Shown here: positions 1-24,460 of the stretch, in pieces
Position numbering within the stretch: position 1 is the stretch's first letter
Layout: the number at the start of each line of letters is the position of its first letter
Origin: Lutjanus erythropterus
Taxonomy: Eukaryota > Chordata > Actinopteri > Lutjaniformes > Lutjanidae
Length of the DNA stretch: 64,000 bases
Direction: 5' to 3'
NCBI GenBank assembly: GCA_020091685.1
Contig: CM034599.1
Location: 35,107,408-35,171,407, forward strand
Program-made: the position numbers and the translations under genes
Notes under the pieces: model-generated
Told to the model about the DNA's origin: nothing
Database searches by the model: none
The model's input: only the letters and a program-made list of their open reading frames with translations

Positions 1-589
1 TTACTCATATTGAAAGCATTCCCAAGACACCAAAGAAAGACATTCAGATCTTAACAAAAGTGGGCAGTCACTCTCAACACTATCAATTCATACAGCAGCT
101 TTGGAGATTTATTACCTCCTAGAGACTGAGGAAGACCTTAAAATCAGTAGTTATCTGTCTTGAGGCTGCTTACAGTCTTTATCCACAGTATCATCAGCCC
201 TGACTGTAACCAGTCGGGCGTCGGTTACTCCATCTGCCATAGTGGTGTGCATGGAGCTGTCGTAAAATTGATAAACCACAAGGATATATGGGGGTTGTTT
301 CAAGATCACACTTATATCATACTTATAGTACCAGGACTTACTAACTCCAAACAGCAAGAACAATTCTGTTGCTTTTATTTCTATTTCTTCTACAGAGATC
401 ATCAGCTGGTTATGATGCTGATGCTTTTCTTGGGACATTCAGCTTTGCCTCAGACTTTTATGTATGCAGCAATCTAGTGCATATTCATGACTCTTTGACA
501 GAGCTTTTATTTTAAAACAAGTCAGCTGAAACAAACTCATTGAGCCAACACTGGCCTGATTAACTAGCTAGCTACAGCTAGTCCTCTTT

Positions 590-757
590 TTTTTAATGTT
601 TTGGTCTTTTTGCCCTCATTAGACAGGAGAGCTGAAGGGCAGACAGAAAAGGGGGGCAGAGAGAGAGAGGGGACGAGATGCAGCAAGGGGCCGCAGGCGG
701 GAGTCGAGCAGGCGGCTGCTGCAGTCTCCACCAACTGAGCCACGGGGCCGCCCCGCT
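590..757 (-). repeat. tRNA-derived SINE, minus orientation
   Basis: Read on the minus strand it starts GGCGGCCCCGTGGCTCAGTT, like a tRNA A box, with a B-box-like region and the fish SINE body (CCTGCGGCCCCTTGCTGC, then CTCTCTCTC and CTTCAGCT). It is the same family as 22171-22345 and 62601-62765. Confidence 0.75.
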
Positions 758-1152
758 AGTCTTCAATTTGGGCTTGCTAGAACTGACAAGCCCACTTTTT
801 GTCTTCCTGTCTGAAATCAATGACCCATTGTTTCAAAAATTACTGTGAATTTAATTGCACAAATCTACCTGTGTACATGCTAACCTTGACAGGCAACAGT
901 GACTAATGAATCACTTTAACAACGTGATAACAAGGATTAAGAGAAATTCAAGCAAACAATGCATGACTAAAAAAAAAATCATCTTTCCAAATGTTTTAGA
1001 GGAAGAAAATGTATTCAACACGAAAGACACATTATGCAATTTGGTCAGAAACACTGAATGCAAATTTAACTTTGCAATAAAGGCTGGCAGCGTCTGCAAG
1101 CTTTAAGTCTGCATTCGCTTTAAGTCTGCATTCGCTTTTTTCTGTTATTATC

Positions 1153-1535
1153 TTGAGGGCAGCACAGCGGTTAGCACTGTCGCTTCACAGCAAGAAGGTT
1201 CTGAGTTCGAGTCTCCCAGCTGGCTATGGGGCCGGTGAGTTTGTGGCTGGGCAGGACCTTTCTGTGCAGAGTTTGCATGTTGTCCCTGGTGTCTGCGTGG
1301 GTTCTCTCTGGGTGCTCCAGCTTCCTCCCACGGTCCAAAGACATGCAGCATAATAGGTTAATTGATAACTCTAAACTGCTCGTAGGTGTGAGCATGAGTG
1401 GTTTTCTGTCTCTCTGTGTGCGTCAGCCCCGGTGACTCGTCCAGGGTGTACCCCGCCTCTCACCCAATGTCAGCTGGGATAGGCTCCAGCCCCCCACGAC
1501 CCGTCAAGGATAAGCAGTTATGAACAATGGATGGC
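1153..1535 (+). repeat. Full-length tRNA-derived SINE (V-SINE/AFC-like)
   Basis: The head GGGCAGCACAGCGGTTAGCA and the B-box-like GGTTCTGAGTTCGAGTC resemble a tRNA promoter. The body (GTTTGCATGTT, GTCCAAAGACATGCAG) and the conserved tail (GTCAGCTGGGATAGGCTCCA) are typical of this abundant fish family. It ends in ATGGATGGCTGG repeats. The head-related sequence recurs within 45690-46576. Confidence 0.85.
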
Positions 1536-3383
1536 TGGATTATTATTGTGAGATAACAAAGTGCAAATCAATCAAGTGTACGTATAAAAGTGTCACGTCA
1601 TCTAACCTTTTTTTGTGTTAATACAACCACAAGGTCTGGTTTTCCATAGTTCTTCATTGCTCTCATGTCTTGTGGTGAAATTGTGTCCTTCCATATGTTT
1701 GCAGGTTTTAATGCACAGATTGCTTTTTTCTGGAGATGAATCTATTCCCAATCTCTATGGTTTGTTGCTCCAACACTGCATGGCTTCTGCATGGTAATGA
1801 TAAACACTGCAGTCATATGACAGAGCGTGGGAGACAGATGCTTTTCAAGATGAAATGCTGGATTTAGCTGGCGTAAATACCCTGCTGAGAGGCACCAATG
1901 GGAACACAGAGCCAAATTAAATGCATGAGCAGCAAACTATCATTGTAAATCTGAAGATGGAGACTATACTCCTGGACTATATGCTTTATTTAAATCCTAT
2001 TGTATCCACAGAAGGTTTACTTTGAGGGGGTTTGTTATTTTTAAGTGCCCTCACTTACAGCACAATCTCAGTCAGCTTTATTAGCCAAAATGTGAGCACA
2101 TATGAGGAATTTGACTCAGTTTTTTATGATGTTATTTCTGAAATGTTTAGGTTTGCTTTCATTCTGTCAAATTCTTAACTTGCTAAAAAACACCATTGTC
2201 CCAGTCAAGACTTAACAACTTCAAATGAAAGTATGTTAAAAGCCTTCAAAATCAAAAACTAACAATACCTACTGATAACATGGGAATAAAAATATTCTAT
2301 TATAATCATCTTTGTTTTACAATCTATATTTTATGAAAATGTTGACGCTTTATTTGTGTCCCAGATTTCTGTCAACTTGGTCAGATTTTTCCAAAAACAT
2401 GATTTAATAGATAAAAAGAAAAAGAGAGAAGGTTTAAAGGTTAATTATATCCTAAGCTCTCCTGGCTCATTTGCTTGTCTAAAAAAGGCAGGAATACTAC
2501 TCAAGCACTTTCCATCTGACGGAGTTGACCTCTACATTTGTGTAATTGTGTCCACAACCAGACACTTTGACTATGAATAAAAATGATTATATAATGTTTT
2601 CAGCCAATATAATGCTGTTAAAGTGAAGTCTATCTTCTAATCTTTCTAGAAGTATGACATTTTGACAATTTACTTTAGCCCTGTTTTCACCAGACTCGGC
2701 AAAAGCATAATTGAAGAGGAAAAATCAAAACCCCCTCAAAATACAAATTTGTCTCAAATACCAAGAATGAGTGACATACAGATAAAAACAAATACAACAA
2801 AGCTGAAGAAAGATAGGTAGTGTATATAAAGAAAAAGTGTATATATATTAAATGTAACAATGAGCAGCAAGATGCAATACTACCAGAGAGTTCAGTACAA
2901 TCTAATCAACACCATCTTGCTTAGTATCTACACATCTAATAGATCAGCTTCACCACAGTCTTATAGCTGCTGACCAACATGAAATTTTACTCACACCCCT
3001 GACAATCCTGGTGGCAGTGAAGACAATAAAGTGGAAGCACTGCTGGGTCTCTCTGTTGGTCACAACACAGCTGCTCTTTGGATACTTGAGGAATTTTCAC
3101 TTATTCTTCAGGTGAAGGGCTCATTGCATGGGTCAAAAATGCCAGTCTCCTTCAAAAACACTCCAAAGCACACTGTAAGGTTTGCACAGAATTAAAATGT
3201 CTATTGTACATGGCAAAAGGAGTTAAAAATGACCAACGCGTATTGACCAGCACAGGTTTTCATCAGGGTCAGACAGGAGGAACTTGCACACCTATGCTGT
3301 GTTACACTAATGAGTAGAATGGGAGGGTAGTTACTGTCAAGCTGCAAGCCTATTGGCCAAACATCAAGTGGTACATCATCAAA

Positions 3384-3600
3384 ATGAGGGGGGGAAAAGG
3401 TGGCCAGTGACAAAAGGAAAGGAAAAAAAAAGAAAATGGGAGATGAATAAATAAATTCAAACAAGAAAGTGAAATGTGCAACATGTAAAAACAAAAAGGA
3501 AGGAAGGAAGAGAAAGAATAAAATAAAATAAAAAGAGACAAGGAGGGGAATGGAAAAAAGTGAGTGAAAGAAGGGGGAGATGAAAATAGAAGAAGAATGA
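3384..3600 (+). repeat. Purine-rich low-complexity tract
   Basis: An almost continuous run of A and G on the plus strand, with aataaaataaaat and ggaaggaagg units. The long minus-strand open frames here are a by-product of the bias. Confidence 0.8.
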
Positions 3601-4647
3601 AATGTAATGTGGTTATCAAGTAAAGATGGACCTAATCTTTTCTTTATGCACACATGATAAACTCCTCAAAATTACCCATCAACCATAAACATCAACACAT
3701 CCACATTCTCCATATATTAACATACATTTTTATACAGCTCAGTCCTGATGACAGTGTTCAGGAATATTTCACTGACAGTGTTTGACTAAAGACAGCCTTC
3801 TGACAAACAAATCTTGACCTACATTTTGAAGTCATAAAGTAGAGTAGTAATGCACAACACAGATGCCAAACTAGCAGTCTAATGTCTATAGTCATGCTTG
3901 CTCTGTCAGGCTGTAAACAGTGTCAGGGGGAATGGAAACTCAGCTTATCAAGCTCGGATATATATGCTAAAATTAACATTAGCATAGCAATGTTGCTGAG
4001 GAAAAGGATCTAATGCCTCCTCCTGAGGGATCCCCCTGGGCCTCAGCATGCTTTAAATGAGAAGCAGGGCGGGTAGTCTAACAGGCTATGAGACCCTTTT
4101 AATACTGGGAGGTACGCTGCCGACAATTTCTGTAACTTCCTAAAACAAATAATCTGACAATTACGAGATTGGCCAGGCGTGTGGAGGTGAAAAAGTAGGA
4201 GGGGGTTGACCTTCTCTCTCAAGCTCTCATTTTTCATCTTTTATGTAATTATCTCCATCACTTTTCACGTGTTTAACCCGGTGAACCACCATCAAAGCCC
4301 TCGAGGAGAGACTGTCTGAGTGTGTGCGCCCTTATCACCATTTGTATGATGTAAGACAGCAAAGACGTGCACGCGCAGAGGAGAGAGGTCAGGGCGCCAG
4401 TGGATGCAGGTAGGCTTTTTGACTCACTGAACAGTTATAAACACATTTGTCCTCAATCGTAGTTCGAGTTTGCTTGTTTCACGGATGCTGGTCCATTAAA
4501 GGATAGGTTCACAAAATATGTTCTCTAAAGGGAGGCAGCAAAGGCTCCTGCCAAGGAGCAGCAGCTCTATTCCAAGGTCCTTCTGAATTGCATGAGCCCC
4601 TTCTGCTATAAGACGAGGGCGCAGATCTGTGGTGGTGGAAGGGGTGG

Positions 4648-4683
4648 TGTGTGTGTGTGTGTGTGTGTGTGGGGGGGGGGGGG
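4648..4683 (+). repeat. (GT)n followed by poly-G microsatellite
   Basis: About eleven GT units run into a tract of about twelve G. Confidence 0.95.
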
Positions 4684-5079
4684 TGTATCTGCTGGGACCT
4701 TTTAAAACACCAAAGTCACACAATAACACAAACAAACTGACCGACTGATAAACCAGCTAAAGTCTTGCGGCTTTAAAGCCACCACTAGCAACAGTTTCTG
4801 GTTAAACAAAAAAAAAAAAAAGTTCTGTCTCTGTTGGGATCCTTTAATGCTGTCAGACAAAGAATACCAATCTGAATCTGCCAGCGGCAAAAACAAGAAC
4901 TTTTAAAAGACATGCTTTGGTGGGCGAAGTTGCCCTCGAGGATTACGTCGCAGCCACCGCAGTCTGTTTTGTGGCCGCCGGCTGTGACGATCTGCCGGAC
5001 CAATTCCAAAACTTTTTGTCACTGACACACCAAAATATGTAGCAATAGTGTTCCAACCTTAAAATTCTGGATCACAGAA

Positions 5080-5410
5080 CTGATGGACACACTTCATCTC
5101 GAGAGAATCCAATTTATCATTAAGGACAAGCTGACAGATTTTGAGAAGATTTGGCGACCTTTGCTCTCGCATCTTGCAGATGGAACCCAATTTTAAACGC
5201 AGTCAGCAGTTGGGATGGAGACGGGGATTTCGGTAGACGAGGGAGCTCCAGACCAGTCGTGGTTTTGATTTTTTTTTTTCTTCTTTTTTCTCCCTCTTTT
5301 TTCTCTTTTATCCCCTTACTATTTCATACTTATGTATTGATTTTAGCTGTAAGGAGCATGTTCCTCTTGTGCTCTTGTGTTATGTTTGTTTGGCAATACC
5401 TTGTTCTGTA
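5080..5410 (+). mobile_element. LINE (L1/Tx1-type) ORF2 end and 3' tail, remnant
   Basis: 5080-5196 reads LMDTLHLERIQFIIKDKLTD and then FEKIWRPLLSHLADGTQF before a stop. This resembles the last residues of L1-clade ORF2 proteins (a W-x-P-F/L segment before the stop). T-rich sequence follows and a plus-strand AATAAA lies at about 5434. The upstream part to about 4900 may belong to it but is not readable. Confidence 0.55.
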
Positions 5411-7047
5411 ACCTTTTACCACCAGGCTTCACAATAAAAATATTTGACAAAATATGTAACAATAGAGTCCAGGTTTAGAAGTATTGGACTTTTGCTCGAA
5501 CCTATCAGGATGAAGTAAAGCGTTCAAAATCCCCACTGAGTTTAGTAGTTCAGACACTGGGGGACATAAACAAAATCTTCAAGTCGTGTTGTGTTTATGT
5601 GTCAGTTTTTTCAAAAGTTAAGTAGTCCCTCTGCAGTCTGTGCCTGTTCTTCTGAGTTAGAATTAGTGAAAATTATGTTAGTAAATTAATTATTCTACCT
5701 TGAAAAGTAAAGTATCTGCACAGTGCAGGATATTAAATGCAGATTTTCTAAATTGTCTCACCAGGGGAGTTTATTAAGATAAGACAAAATAAAAAGCTCT
5801 GTTCAGGGCAGGATTCGCTCCTCTGGCACACGTGTCACTAATTTTTAGGGCGGTATATCAAGTAATGGTCAAAAATTCTGTATCTCAAACAGTATGAGCT
5901 AAGGCCCCAGCACCTCATCACGACAGCCTGCCCACTGCATCAGTGCTCTCTTCACTCGTAGGTATATGGCTCTCATCACCATAGCAACCGTTGCACAATG
6001 TATTCAGTGCTTGGTAACCAGCACTAGTGTAGGCTGAGAAAAAACAGGTTGCTTTTTCTATTACCTTTTTCAGGAAAAAAAAAATGGTGCATAATGCCAG
6101 GAAGATGATTTTTCATGCTCTCTCTGTTGTCCTAAACTGTCAGTCTTGTAACAGCTTAATTCTCACAGTTGGCAACACTTGATCATGTGGTGATGCCACA
6201 CATGCAGAGATATACGCACGCACATAAACACTCATGTATGCCACACGCTCATCACATCAGATTTCAGTAATTAAGGGCTGCATTTACAGTAAAGCCTCTG
6301 TCTCTTTCCATTAATAGTAGCCCTGATTCCAGAGAGTGGACCCAGCAGACACTTGATATACAGTCTTTATACAGAGTACTACACATCATATAACCAGCTC
6401 AGTCTGAAAATGCAAGCATTGCTTTTCTTGCAAATAAACTAATAAACTTTAAATTAACTTAAAGTTTATTTATTTATTTAATGTGGAGTGAATCTCTTGA
6501 AAATCTTCACAGCGGCATGGTAAACAAACCTTTTTTCAGTACAACACTCCAGATGAACTGCATCCTTGTATTGTATACACTTGTTGTAAAAAGGTTCAAG
6601 GATTTTAAAAAAAGGTGACAACAATAATTCACATATTTGTGGTGATGCAACAGAAGCATTTCTGACTATGCTGTACAGTAGGAGTGGAATCATACTGACT
6701 ACATCCCTGCAGAGAGTGCTGCTCAAATATCATGTGCTTTCACACTCACATCCAACAGACACTCAGCCTTGGTGACTTGACCTGCTCCATCTGACTGCCA
6801 TTATTTAAAAAAAAAAAAGTCTCAACCTATTTATTTTCTAAGCGATCACTCATTTGACAGTTCTGCTTCATGTTACATGCAGTACATTACAGCAATCACC
6901 GCAAGTATCCAATTAAAACAAGAAAAACTGCCAAACTGTCTCAAGGATTGCACAATGACCAACTGTCTAACATTAGATAGTTGATCAGTGATTTTCTTTC
7001 TTTCTGAGCCCACAACATTAGCAGTACATAGCAAACTATAAATCTCA

Positions 7048-17724
<10,677 letters not shown>

Positions 17725-18975
17725 CTGGGGAGAGAGCGGGGCCGAGGGGGGAGAGAGATGCGCGGCGGCAGGGCAGAGAGCTGCGAGGCAGCGAGAGCGA
17801 CTGGAGATTACTGCGAGTAGAGAGACGGAGCGGAGGAGAGAGGGAGGGAGCGGAGGACTACAGAGACATAGCATTGTAGAGTAATGCAGCAGACCGGTGA
17901 TCACATACTGTAGAGAGTGAGAGGAAGCTTCTCTCTCTCTCTCTTCCTTCTCTGTCAATCGCTCACCCTTACCCCCCCCTCCCCAACTCTTTCTTCCTCT
18001 GCAGCAGCCGTCACTAATCACACTAATGTATGCAGCTTGACACGCAATAGTTGCAAACTACCGTGCGTTCACGTCAGTTAACCAGAGTCTCCTCAAACTG
18101 GGCAGCTCATTAGCGACTGAGCACACTGACCCCCTGCTAAACCTCCTCGGAAGCAGTGCAATCTAATCTAATAACTGGCAGGACAAGGATGTTATTACAG
18201 TAAGATTCTGCTTTCATCTGCAAGGAAACCAAAAAAAAAAAAAAAAAAAGATGCAGGGTTTTGCAGAAGCCAGCATAAATGTAACATCTAGACATTTGGA
18301 AGACAGCTGATTGAAAAGCCAAATATTGGAAGGTTTTTTAGCAAAAGGCCAGAGCACAGTTTCTTCATTTTATGACAACATACAGTAGTAGGATTCATAC
18401 ATTTGCAGAGATTGTGTTTGTGGCAGTTACACTTGTGTTTTCCCTTCAACTTTATTACAGTTACACATGTTCATTTTGCTTCAAGACAAAGCTCAGACTT
18501 TACAGCAACATCAAAATTACATATTTTTAACCAGTAGATCAGTGTTTCCCACACTTTTTCCCACAGGGGAACCACTTTTTAAGAATAATAAACCACTGTG
18601 ACCCAATTCCCAATAAGCCTTATCAATAAATTCCAGGAGTTTGAGCATTTTACTGCTATCACCTGATATTACCTTGACACGTTAATGAAAACACATACAA
18701 GTATTATAAACTTTATAAATTAGAAATGAATTCATTTAGGCTGAGTTTAACGTGCCATCTTGTTTTCACAACACCAGGATATTTTAACAAAATAAGTGCA
18801 TTTAGAAAGTTAACAAGCTCATTTTTTCCTCTCATTAGTAAAACAATATAAACATTTTAAATGCTTTATAGAAGGTGTACTTCAGATATAAATCTTAAAT
18901 TTGCAGAATTTGTTTCATAGTCTGGGAATCCAAATAAAATCTCCTGCCGGTCCTGACCCTGTCTTAGGGAATGAC

Positions 18976-19561
18976 TGATGTAGATAGTTTTGGTGTGAGT
19001 TGCCAAGTTTTGGAGATGTCTGCCTTTTCTCAAACATAAAGGAACTAGAAGGCACTCAGCAAACTCAACAAATGCCTCATTCTAGAAATCATGAGCCAAT
19101 TACTCAAGATAATCCACAGACCTTGTTGTGAGCAGTTTCATCTAGGAACTATTTTCTGTCTCCTGAATGCTAACCTTATCACTACACAGAGGGAAATCGA
19201 GAGGCTGGTGCACATGACAGCGTGGGCTGAGGTGTACCCTCTAATCCATGAGTAGATGCACACTTCCTTCTGCGCTGTGATGTGATTGGTTGGTGTAGTT
19301 CAGCTCACAACAAGGCCTGTGGATTATGAATAACCGAGTCATGATTTCTGGAAAGAGACAATGTTGTATGTATTTTTTTTTTTGGCGCTTTGAGTACCAC
19401 AAGCTGAGTGCCATCTAGTGCCATTATATCAAGAGACGACAGACATCTCTACAGTCGATATCTCTGCAAATCACACCAAAGCAATTTAGAAATATAAATA
19501 GCACTTCATGCAAGAGGAAATAAATGTATTTTTGTTTTGGGTCTGAACTGTCCCTTTAACA
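18976..19561. repeat. Palindromic MITE, family B
   Basis: The left and right arms are inverted copies: AGATAATCCACAGACCTTGT on the left and its complement around 19305-19335. The right end is ACTGTCCCTTTAAC. Related copies lie at 20636-20783, 24058-24460 and 61090-61510 (shared TCATGATTTCTGGAAAGAGA and TTTGAGTACCACAAGC). Confidence 0.7.
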
Positions 19562-20635
19562 GGAGTGCTCTATTAATATATCATAATCATGTACAGCCAA
19601 AATATCACTTACACCCCTCCATCCTTGACTCGGCATTTCTGTAATTGAAGCAATAAAAGCATTAGACAGTGCATTGCCGCATGCACCGTATCAGAATGAT
19701 CTCTAATGGCACTGTAGCAGAGTTCACTGACAGCACTGTAAGGGAACTGTACACAGTGCAACAAAAACATATTGAAGTATTTTTGTACCAGAGTAAACAG
19801 TAATGCAGTACATGTCATGTCACAACCTAACAAGGTCCCCAGTGTCTGACACACTAGCTCAGCCTCACCTCAGTTTTCTTGTTTTTATGCTAATGTAAGC
19901 CAAGTGACACGTCACTGTGATACTGACTTGCAAACTACACGCACACACACAGTGACAGATTACACACACAGTAACAGATGGCAGAACCTAACCTGGCAAG
20001 CAGCACTACATCAGTGCAGCATAAGGGATGAAACTCTCAGAAGGTGAAAGCACACTACTGTACGATCAATGAGTGTTACAGCAATCAGTGGCAGATAGAT
20101 AGAGAACAGGGGCAGTACTCTTTTACTTCTCATTGGTTCTTAATTAGACTTTCATTGCAGTACTGAGGCATGTGAAAACTGTAGCTGTGCAACAAAAGAG
20201 TGTTTTTATACCTGAGGCCAGGCCAGCATACCCCCATATGCTGGCTTGGAATCAGTTCACATCTCCACTCCATCTCCATCTCAATACGCATCCTCCCTAG
20301 GATTTGATTGAATTTGTCTCCTTGTTTTTTGAATCCAATGCTTTAGTGATGTTTTTTAGCTCGGCCGCCTCTGGCTTCCTCGATTCAGACGAGCGGATCT
20401 GTCACTGTAATCTGGAGAGGAATCTGCGTCTGGACAAGCGCACGTCCAGGAAGAGCCCTCAACAGACGACTTCCCCACACAGACACGGGATGAGGTCATC
20501 ACCTGTCTCGGACACGGTGTATCTGCCAAAAGCCTTAAGTGACACTGTGCAAGAGAAAAGTGCAGAAGTTTTCTTACCAACCTTGAGAAAAAATATGCAA
20601 TAATTAATTAATGGAACCTACTTTAGCTTTTGCCA

Positions 20636-20783
20636 TTACATAATGCAGTGTGCATGATTTCTGGAAGGGGACATTGTTAATTTTTCAATGTTTCATTTAT
20701 TTATTTTTGGTGCTTTGAGTACCACAAGGCGAGAGAAGGCAAATATATCTGCAGCCAGTATGTCTGGGTGAGCTATCCCTTTA
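20636..20783 (+). repeat. MITE family B, partial copy
   Basis: It carries the right-arm sequence (GATTTCTGGAAGGGGACATT, GCTTTGAGTACCACAAG) and ends in a GAGCTATCCCTTTAAA terminus. Confidence 0.65.
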
Positions 20784-22170
20784 AATTTTTAAAAAGTTGC
20801 ATGTGAAAACAGTTAAGTTAAACTATTAAAAATAGTTTATGTGAGCGGGATATCTTAGTGATTGTGATTTACTGACATAAATATAAAACAGAGTTTCATT
20901 TTCACAGTGATATAAAGTATTGGGTTGAGGCAGAGGCATCATCCTGATGTTACCTAGCAACAAGGTATTGTATGTCTAAAGCCAATCCCTGCTTAATTCT
21001 GAAGTAAAGATGGAAAATTACAATCCTTTTCCCTGGATGGTTTTCACTTTAATGCCCCGTGATCAATTACTTTCAGATGATGTTGACAGTTCAGATCTTT
21101 CTACAGTGTGGAAGCATAATATGATCAATTTTAGGAGGTTTTTGTTCTGGAAAAATTAAATAAATGCTACATTTAAAAAAAATAGTGTATCCCAGCAAAG
21201 GCACGGTATAGCAATGGCAGAAACTATTACCTGATGGAAACTCAAATGATCAGACTGAGCAGTAACCTCTTCAGCAGGTGCCACAAGCTTCTCTAGTCAT
21301 CTAGGGGAAGCACGAGTGTAAAAACACTGCCATCCACTGGCAAAACATGTCTCCACGTTTCTACATCTTGAGTGTTCTGTCATGTTGATGTGTGATTAGG
21401 GCTATCAGAGAGAAATACTGCAATCTAGAGGTTTGAAGAGCCTGGTTTAGTTACATAACAGGCAGCCAAACCTTGCATTAGTTGAAAAAAAAAAAAAAAG
21501 GCAGCGTCAGGCCTGTATGACTAAGGGTTGATGTTACATAAGCACTGAACACTAAGTACTTGGAAGACTCTGCTCCAGGTTCTCACTGTAAACTGTCACT
21601 ATTACAGGAGCTAGACTGACTGTTTGAGGGAGTTTAAGCTTGCTTACTCATTTCAAGCGATGCTGCCACCTGCAAATTTAGAGACAGAGCTATGCATGCT
21701 GTTGACAATCCAGCACACACAGACGGCTGTTTATGTTCTCTGAGGGAACTGGTTGTAAATACTGGAGCTCTGTAAACTGAGTAACAACTGTACGACTTAC
21801 CATAATCTCCATTTAAACAAAACAAATCGTGTACCCGCAGTAATTGGCAATCATTCATGAAATCATCAGCAGCAGTTTTGTAGCATTGATCGGTGTAACA
21901 CAGCAACCCACGCCATGTGATTTCAGATCTGATCTGTGCCGCTATTAAAATCTGTGCAGTGTACGTAGGCTGTTGATTGTTTACCCATAATTTTGTGGAA
22001 TGACTGTAATATCACTTTTTTTTCCACAGAGGGAGCCACAGTCTGTGAAAAAAGGGCAGTAAGGACCAGTTTGAAATGTGGATCTCCATCCAAAGGAGCA
22101 AGGCGATGTGTCAGACTGAAGTCTCTAACACTCCTGACAATATGTTTCATGTAATTTTCTTTTTTTTTAG

Positions 22171-22345
22171 GTGGCCTGGTTGTTCAATTGGTAGAGCGTT
22201 TGCTCTATGTACTGAGGCTGTGAGTCATCTGTGGCGACTGTGGGTTCAACTCTTGCCTGTGGCCCTTTGCTGCATGTCATTCCCCAACTCTCTCTCCCCC
22301 TTTCCTGTCAAATCTTCAGCTGTACTATCATTTAGAGGCATACAA
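22171..22345 (+). repeat. tRNA-derived SINE
   Basis: The head GTGGCCTGGTTGTTCAATTG and GTAGAGCG, the B-box-like GTGGGTTCAACTC, and the body CTGTGGCCCTTTGCTGCATG then CTCTCTC and CTTCAGCTGT match the family at 590-757 and 62601-62765. It is not a functional tRNA gene. Confidence 0.75.
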
Positions 22346-24057
22346 AATTTAAAAAAATGGCAAAAATGTATTTTATCTACCAAAAAATGTTGCAACATTG
22401 AGCACGATCCATTTGTAGGCTCTCTGAGGGAACATTTTTTGTGTTTAACTGCTGCATTTTAACAGTAACTGTTATTATACATAATAATAAATAATATTAT
22501 AAATATTATATTATAAATAATAATAAATAATATAAATTTTAATAATGACTGTAAAATTGATCAATCAGTCCGATCAGGCTGTAATGCAGCAAAAAGCAAA
22601 AAGGTTGTTGTTGTTGTTCCTGTTTACCATTAACTCAACACCAGCAGCATTACACTAATAAGGATAATGTGGGCTGCTAAATTCAGTCAGCTTAGCAGTG
22701 AGGTTTTGATGTGCTCAGAGGAAATCACCCATTATCTATGGCGTGGCCCCCACGGCCCCTGGAGCTAGGGACAGTGGACCAGCAGGCTGTGACCCACTTC
22801 TTTTGTGCCTTCATTTTATCAGCTCAAGAGGCTTTGTTTGTAATCATTCATCACCGATGCTGCCCCCCCGACCCCCCCCCCCCCCTCAACATCCTAACTC
22901 CATCTCTAACCCCTACATCCCAAGCTCATATGCACACATACACTACACACATATTGCTGTATCTGTAAGGGCCTTTACTGGCTATGTTAATTCCTTCACC
23001 TCTAACCTCAGCGCACACTAATCTAAATCTAATCCTAACTTAATTTTAACCTTTAATTTATTCCCTGATCCTAAATTAGCAATTAGATAGTCAGCTAGAA
23101 GTTTTCAGTTTGGGATGTTTTCCCACACTTTTCTCCTTTTGTCAAAAATATTACACCCAAACAATAATCACCATCCAGCTTGATGGTAGGAAGTTTTGAT
23201 CAGAGTTATTCGTTCAGTAGGTTAGCTTCTTGGGACTAGATTCTATCACCTTCATCTTTAGAAAAACCACAACTTAAGGAAAAGGGGTTAAAAAAGAAAA
23301 ACATTAGACACATGTCTTCTTTAAATTAGCCTGGGGTGATCGTATCATCAAGCTGGTGGACTGTAAAGATGAGGCGTAAGTAACCGTTGAGGCCAGTGTG
23401 ACATATGGAGTCATGTGTACAGCTGCCATGGAGGCAAACAGCTACACAATACACAAAACAAAGAACACAGAATATTGCATAGGGTATAGACTTCTATGTG
23501 AAAGTAGTAGTAACCTAGTCAGGGTTTGAATTACACAGTGGCTTTTGGGGAGCCCTTTTTTCCAGTGCATGTTGCAACTAAAACATGTTACATGTACATG
23601 TTATATGTTACAGTCAATCACTGTGCTGCAAAAAACATCCGACCATTACTACTACAGATAGTTCATACGGTCAATACATTTAATAGGTGCTTCATAACAT
23701 TAACATAAGGCTACTGTTTCAAAATCAAAGAATAATCACAACCTCTTATTTACATCCCTTCAAGAATCACACGTCACATAGTAAAACAAAGCTGAACACT
23801 TGTTAAATGTTGTTTAGTAAATGTGTGTGTGTGTGTTTTTTAACTACAAATAAAAAGACTTCCTGTACTGTTTAAGGAAAATATAAAAGAAAGTATAAAA
23901 AAAGAAAAGATGTTTAGCGCTCCACCTAAATGTCTCAAAGTCAACTTTCTGGGGAGTTCATGTCCATTTCATGCCCCCCGTAATTCGAACTAATGAAAAT
24001 GAAAGCATTCATATTTTACATAAGTAAAATCACATGAGTGTGATCAGCAAATTGCAC

Positions 24058-24460
24058 TTAAGGACAGTTTAACCAAAAATCAAAAATACCTATTTTTTCT
24101 CTGGGCTAAAGTGATATTTATTCATTGAGATAGTTTGTGAGCAAATTCATGAATACATTCATTTCTGTTTACTGTAGAATCTAGTCTAGTAGTTCCTACA
24201 TGAAAATTCTCACAACGTTTGTGGATTGTCTTGAGTAACTGGGTTATGATTACTAGAAAGAGACACTGCTGTTGAGTTTTTTAAATATAGGCTATTTTTT
24301 TGGCACTTTGAGCACCACAAGCAACGTGTCATTTAGTCCCATACTGGATAGAGGGCGGACATCTCCACGGATGATATCTCGCAAACTCAGCAACTCACAC
24401 CAAAACTATCTAGATGGATAAACAGCGCTAGAGGTCAGAGGGAAAATATGTATTGTATAT
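24058..24460 (+). repeat. MITE family B copy
   Basis: It begins TTAAGGACAGTTTAACC and carries the family core (GAGCACCACAAGCAACGTGT, CACACCAAAACTATCTAGAT). The right terminus is lost. Confidence 0.65.

Noticed and set aside
3201-3653. Minus-strand open frame of 150 codons
   Set aside because: It is Phe/Ser/Leu-rich because it reads a purine tract in reverse.
20356-20580. Minus-strand frame with SLKAFGRYTVSET, briefly similar to citron SKALGILGRSES
   Set aside because: It lies upstream of the linker exon that should precede it, so gene order is wrong, and the match is short.
22171-22245. tRNA-like heads in several repeats (also 590-757 reverse, 1153-1230, 62690-62765 reverse)
   Set aside because: They are SINE promoters: each is followed by the shared SINE body and none folds as a full tRNA by eye.
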